Positions 59,675 to 64,000 of a stretch of DNA of 64,000 nucleotides are shown here, piece after piece. A model generated the notes under the pieces. The model saw nothing but the letters and a program-made list of their open reading frames with translations, was not told the origin of the DNA and searched no databases. Origin of the DNA: Angiostrongylus vasorum (taxonomy: Eukaryota > Nematoda > Chromadorea > Rhabditida > Metastrongylidae); contig JADANN010000149.1 of the NCBI GenBank assembly GCA_018806985.1, positions 496,001 through 560,000 on the forward strand, given 5' to 3'. The translations under genes and the position numbers were made by a program. Position 1 is the first letter of the stretch. Each line of letters begins with the position of its first letter.

Positions 59675-62650
59675 TCAGTCGTGTTCAAGAGTAGCCCAGT
59701 GGGTTCCGCTCGCTCTAGGGACTCGTAGAGCGTCATACCTTTCTTTCAGGCTTTTCATGAATAACTCTGAACATCGGGTCGTTGGTATCCCTGCAGTACG
59801 TATGACATCTTCAGGAATCCAGTCACTAACGGCTCTTGTCCATTGGTTGTCGTTCACACGCATTACGTGTCCGGCCCACCTTATCTTCAACTGTTTGGCG
59901 TACAGAATGTGCATCTTTGATTTCTTGATCGTTAACGCCGATCGGAGCCTCGGATTCCTTCCTTTATTTGTGTGACACGGGCTAGCGTCGTCCTTTCGAC
60001 TGCGCGTTCAATGACGCTGAGTGGTCTTTCATCCTGCTTACGCAGCGACCAGGATTCTGACGCATGCTTTAATGTAGGAACTACCATTAAGTCGAAAAGG
60101 TGGACACGGAGTCGGGCGTTCTTTGTCTTCACTACATCCTCGATGCTCTTGAAAGTTCCCCAAGCCGCTCGTTTCCTTCTGCTCAGCTCTGAAGCTAAGT
60201 CGTTCATCATATTGATTTCCCGACTTAGATAGACATAACTGGAGCATTCGGAGATATTTGTTCCGTTAAGCGTGAATGGGGCATACGAAACCAATCCGTT
60301 CCTCATGAACATCGTTTTTGTGAGTTATAGTCGAAGACCAATCTTTCTACAGGCTTTATCAAAGTCGGAAGCATTCGTTCCGCTTAGTTAATGTTTGGTG
60401 TTACAACAACGGTGTTACCAGCAAAGCGAGGGTGGTGTAATTGCCGACTATCAACTTTCACTCTCATGTTTTTCCCATTCCAGTTTTCGTATAACATTCT
60501 TGAGGGTGGCGATAAATAATCTTGGCAGAACGTATCGTCTTGTTTTGCCCGTTTTTTCGACGTCGGTGTTAATTTCGTTGTAGCATGGCGATATCTTGGT
60601 TGTGAAATTTTCATGTAGCTCACGGCGAATTTTTATATAGTGAGTAGGGGGCGCTGTGGCTGGCCATGGCTTTCTACAGCTGCCTTTGTCTCATATGAGT
60701 CAAAAGCTTTCTTTAAATCGATTAAAATGAGACAGAGCGGTCTCTTACACTCTCGCGATACTTCAACGAGTATTGTTATCGTACGGATGTGGCCGATCTT
60801 ATTGAATCCTCTTCGAAACTCTGCTCGTTCACATGGCTGTCTTTCGTCCAGTTCTTTGTCAATCCCGTTTAACATGACTCAAGTGAGAAATTTTGCAGAC
60901 GAGAGAGTGTTTATGAGGACTGGCTGAATTTTCCTCAGGCGTTCTTATCTTATCTTGTCCTGACGTGCTGTTGCTCGATTTTTCACCGACGAAATAGCAT
61001 GTCGGATTTCAGAAAGGTGAATCGCTAGTACGACATATCCATCCTCAGTCATTTCATGTGAGTGCAGGTAGACGTGGCTACTGCAGAGATCTGTGTAGTA
61101 ATCGTGAGTGATTTCCTCCATTGCGTTTTTTTGAAGCTGTAACTGTTTCATCAGGGCGTCAGAGTGCAACCATCTTGGTTCTGTAATCGGCAAAGTTTCG
61201 GTGGAGTTTGCAAACACTTATCTCCAGCCTCTGCGACTTCGACAATAACTGCTGCTCTTCTCGCACTAAGATCTCCTTTTATCGGCTGTCTGCATTGTTT
61301 CACAAGTTCGGACGTGAGTTGTCGGTTCCCTGTAGCTCGTCCGATTCCACACTGTCGTATCAGCTCGAGTGTTTCTGGAGATCTCTTGGTGACTTCCGAA
61401 CTCTCAGCTTTTCATAGTACTGACGGGAAGATGTTGAATGAGCCGATGTTATTCCTTGTCGATGTTGTCAAGAACGACATCGATCCAAAAGCCATCACTA
61501 GTCAGAAGGACTCCCAGTTCATGGTGATTTTGGGGGCTTCGTTTTTTTGAATTTAGCGGCTTTCTCTCCTTTTCTGCGAGAAATGGAATCTCGCAGGAAG
61601 GAGGTGGTCGTCTGATCCCGTGTAGGACTTTGAAACAACAACGACATCGATGAAGCAGAACCTTCGGTTTACTTTGATGTGGTCCATTTCGTTATTGTTC
61701 TCTCCACTGGGAGACTTCCACGTCCAGCGTTGAGGGTGGGGGGTTCTGGAATTGCGACTTGCCATGGATGGTCTTGGTCGTCACGATAAAATTTAGAGAG
61801 CCGCTCACCCTGTTCGTTTCCATTCTAAACCCTGGGTCCCAACGTAACGTTCTTCAGACGTTCTTCTTGGTCCAATCTTAGCGTTGAAATCTCTAATGAT
61901 TACCATGAAGAATGTATGGGCTTCTTCGTCATAGTTTGATGTCGGCGCGTAACCCATGAAGATTGTCAAAGCTGGTGTTGATCCAGATCTTTTTAATCGC
62001 AAACGTCCGATTCGGGTTGTTAGTTGTTCGAATGAATCGATGTTCATGGACAAACTCGTGTTGACGAGAACGCCGACGCCGCAGACTCCTCTACTGTCGC
62101 ATGTATGGCATTGAAGGGGTGGTGTCTCCTCGTCTCGGCCAGGCCGATGACGTCGTACCTTATTTTTCTTGCTTGCATGAGTAAGTCCTCTATCGAGGAC
62201 TCGGACGCAAGTGTACGTGCATTGTAGTACAGATCTTCACCTTAGTTATTTGCGATCCAAGCAGCTTACATTAGCCCTGAGATTTTAGCATCCTCTTCGT
62301 CCTCGTACTACCCAACGCTGGCAAATTGGGGGGCTCTTTCAGGGTCAAAGGAATGAGGCCCGTTTCTTTTACTGTGTTTAGCCTTTTGATACCCATTTAT
62401 AGCTTGAGCTCTGAACACGGTGCTGAGTACCTAACAGGTAGTTTGCTGGTATCTCCCAGAGTTAACGGAGACCTTATTTGTTAGGGGGCGACTACTAACC
62501 GTCTCCCATTCCATGTAATTAGCTCTCACTCGATTGCAGCTTTTTGTACGACTTGACTCGTGGAATTTAAGCCGATAGGCAAGGACACATCCACGTACCC
62601 ATGCATAAATACGTCCTCGTAAATGTGGGAGGTATGTGTGCAATTGGCGC
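59675..62650 (-). mobile_element. RTE-type LINE copy 2 (decayed)
   Basis: Nearly full-length RTE on the minus strand, collinear with 16.7-20.2 kb. From right (5') to left: leader 62,300-62,650; APE endonuclease 61,553-62,230 (SFEQLTTRIGRLRLKRSGST, YAPTSNYDEE, DFNAKIGPRR, EMDHIKVNRRFCF, TGSDDHLLPARF); RT 60,384-60,875 (LDERQPCERAEFRRGF, LCLILIDLKKAFDS); C-terminal region 59,675-60,312 (SESWSLRKQDERPLSVIERA; RWAGHVMRVNDNQWTRAVSD; ASGTHWATLEHD). The FADD box has become FAGN (HHPRFAGNTVVV), so RT activity is lost. Many frameshifts. It matches copy 1 in orientation. Confidence 0.9.
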
Positions 62651-63305
62651 AGCAAGAACAAGAAGAACCAGTCAAACCTCAAAGACTAATCCAGTCTAGA
62701 CGGTCTATCTGTAAACTATCTAATGGAATGAGTCAAACTGAAGTGATAACCAATTAACCCATGTACTCTAGTTGGGACGATAGAAGTGCGTAGAACACTG
62801 GTAAGGACCTGCAGAACTTTCTTATACGCAAGTTGGCTCAATTCTAGCGCATTCTATTTGCAATGATGTGAAAGTTATCAGTATTTAAGTAAGCCAAGTG
62901 AGAAAAACGGTCGGATAATTGCTTCTAAAATCTAGGAAGAAACCTTCCCATCCAGAAAATCTGGTGACTGATTGCATATGTTGTACACCTCGAGTTGCAC
63001 AATCAGTGAGTTCATCCCGAAGTAGTATGAAAAAGTGAAGGCAACAAAGCCAAAACTCTTAAATAACTTTTATACAGATTTTACAAAGTCACATGCACAT
63101 GAGCACAGAAAATCACAGCAATCAACCTAACAAATAACTACATAGGATTTCAACCCACAGCAATACACTGTAAAAATCAAAAAACTTATGAATATTTCAC
63201 AAATATTCCACATGAAAGCCGGCCAAAGCATGTTTGAAAGTACTAGCGCGGCAGTTAAACAGTGTTAAACCTATGAGAAATAAACATCAACCTTGGGGCA
63301 GACTT
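62651..63305. other. No recognised gene
   Basis: AT-rich sequence between the RTE leader and repeat D. No exon or RNA was recognised. Confidence 0.45.
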
Positions 63306-63435
63306 CGGAAAAGCTGTCATTAGGATTCCACGGGAACCACAATGGCTTAACCAGCAAATCTCTGAAAAATGGTGATTATGCTGAGGCCCGCACAACCAGT
63401 GAGGACGGGCCGTTCAAGTACCAAGTATGCAAATA
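63306..63435 (+). repeat. Repeat D copy, 3' end only
   Basis: AACCAGCAAATCTCTGAAAA, TGATTATGCTGAGGCCCGCA, CAACCAGTGAGGACGGGCCG, TTCAAGTACCAAGTA: the conserved end of the family. It sits 160 bp downstream of the stop codon of the right-edge gene. Confidence 0.7.
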
Positions 63436-63598
63436 TCAACCTTTCACTAAAAGTGGTAATAAATCACTGAGATCACTGATCTATTGGAACTCAATGGGTG
63501 AAAATAAATGTCAGCAACCACGAATCCTCGAATAGAGAGGTGAACAACAGACCCTAGACCAAGATGAGAATTTTACAAAACAATTCACTGCAGTAAAC

Positions 63599-64000
63599 CT
63601 ATACTGGGAACAAAATCGGGTTCAGCGATGGTGCTGCACGGCCCACTTTACTGCCTCTGTCACGGGTCGGCGGCTTGAATGACGGTCGTGCACGTTTGGT
63701 TCGAGTTCCACCACTTCTAAATAATTGTAAAGCATTGTCTTCATATTTCATCAAATTGTTGGAAAAGTCACAGGCTGATGACTTACGATGCCTGACTACA
63801 ACCATGACTGCCTTTCTTTCTCACACGCGGAGTAACTCTTGCACGGCTTACAGCTGCTGCACCACGACCTCTGCCGCTGTTCGCGCGTACAAAACGTGGT
63901 GCAAATCTACGCTTTGTTGAGGAAGGTGAAGTTGATGATTCCACATCTATCGACGGAACAGAAGGCATGGGAGGAGCAGGCTCCTGTTGCTTCAGCTTCT
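63599..64000 (-). CDS. Last two exons of a basic, RG-rich low-complexity protein (5' part beyond the window)
   Basis: Minus strand. The upstream exon occupies 64,000-63,787 and the final exon 63,716-63,599; the 70-bp intron 63,717-63,786 has GTAAGT donor and TTATTTAG acceptor, and splicing keeps the frame (a Ser codon is split). The 109 visible residues start KLKQQEPAPPMPSVPS, then IDVESSTSPSSTKRRFAP, RANSGRGRGAAAVSRARVTP, RVRKKG, and the last exon reads SGGTRTKRARPSFKPPTRDR, GSKVGRAAPSLNPILFPV with TAG at 63,599. Pro/Ser-rich, then Arg/Lys/Gly-rich, it looks like a disordered nucleic-acid-binding or nuclear tail. No folded domain is visible and I cannot name the family. No clear AATAAA was found downstream. 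Confidence 0.72.

Overview
The window reads as repeat-saturated chromosomal DNA of a nematode, most likely a strongylid (clade V, hookworm-like). The evidence is one multi-exon gene with short GT-AG introns, a trans-splice-like acceptor just before its ATG, and a C-terminal block I associate with small secreted proteins of Caenorhabditis and strongylids. Two kinds of nematode-typical retroelement are also present: Penelope-like elements (PLEs) with a GIY-YIG endonuclease, and RTE-type LINEs. No bacterial or viral gene was recognised. The species call is inference.

Only two host genes are well supported. The first (44,680-47,083, +) has four exons and encodes a roughly 231-residue secreted protein of unknown function; its last exon carries an apparent 1-nt insertion. 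The second enters from the right edge (63,599-64,000, -): the last two exons of a basic, RG-rich, low-complexity protein. Two further single-exon candidates (14,582 and 56,107) are weak.

The rest is layered transposable elements. PLE pieces lie at 1-1,690, 9.1, 11.3, 12.5, 13.4-14.2, 20.2-21.3, 26.7-30.6, 34.5-41.07, 43.9-44.4, 46.1-46.46, 48.8-49.07 and 56.6-58.5 kb. The best copy (27.66-30.59 kb) has RT motif A, a YVDD box and a GIY-YIG endonuclease, broken by single-base insertions. An almost intact inverted endonuclease plus 3' end faces it head to head. PLE ends repeatedly carry a minimal hammerhead-ribozyme-like motif. Two decayed RTE elements lie on the minus strand (16.7-20.2 and 59.7-62.65 kb), and a decayed mariner (DD34D) at 32.7-33.8 kb.

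Three tRNA-like short repeat families are scattered throughout. The main one (about 270 bp, here SINE-A) has about 16 copies. A further family (repeat D) has four copies, one split by a PLE end and one sitting inside an RTE. A large imperfect inverted-repeat element occupies 41.08-43.64 kb and contains a 156-bp ribozyme-bearing PLE end flanked by a 14-bp target-site duplication.

The most interesting things to follow up are: the density and inverted pairing of ribozyme-bearing PLE ends, including one pair in an intron and one 280 bp upstream of the secreted-protein gene; the 42-bp near-perfect hairpin downstream of that gene; and the insertion-dominated differences between PLE copies, which look like uncorrected long-read errors. 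I did not find a clearly new multi-gene system. Repeat boundaries are by eye and approximate (tens of bases).
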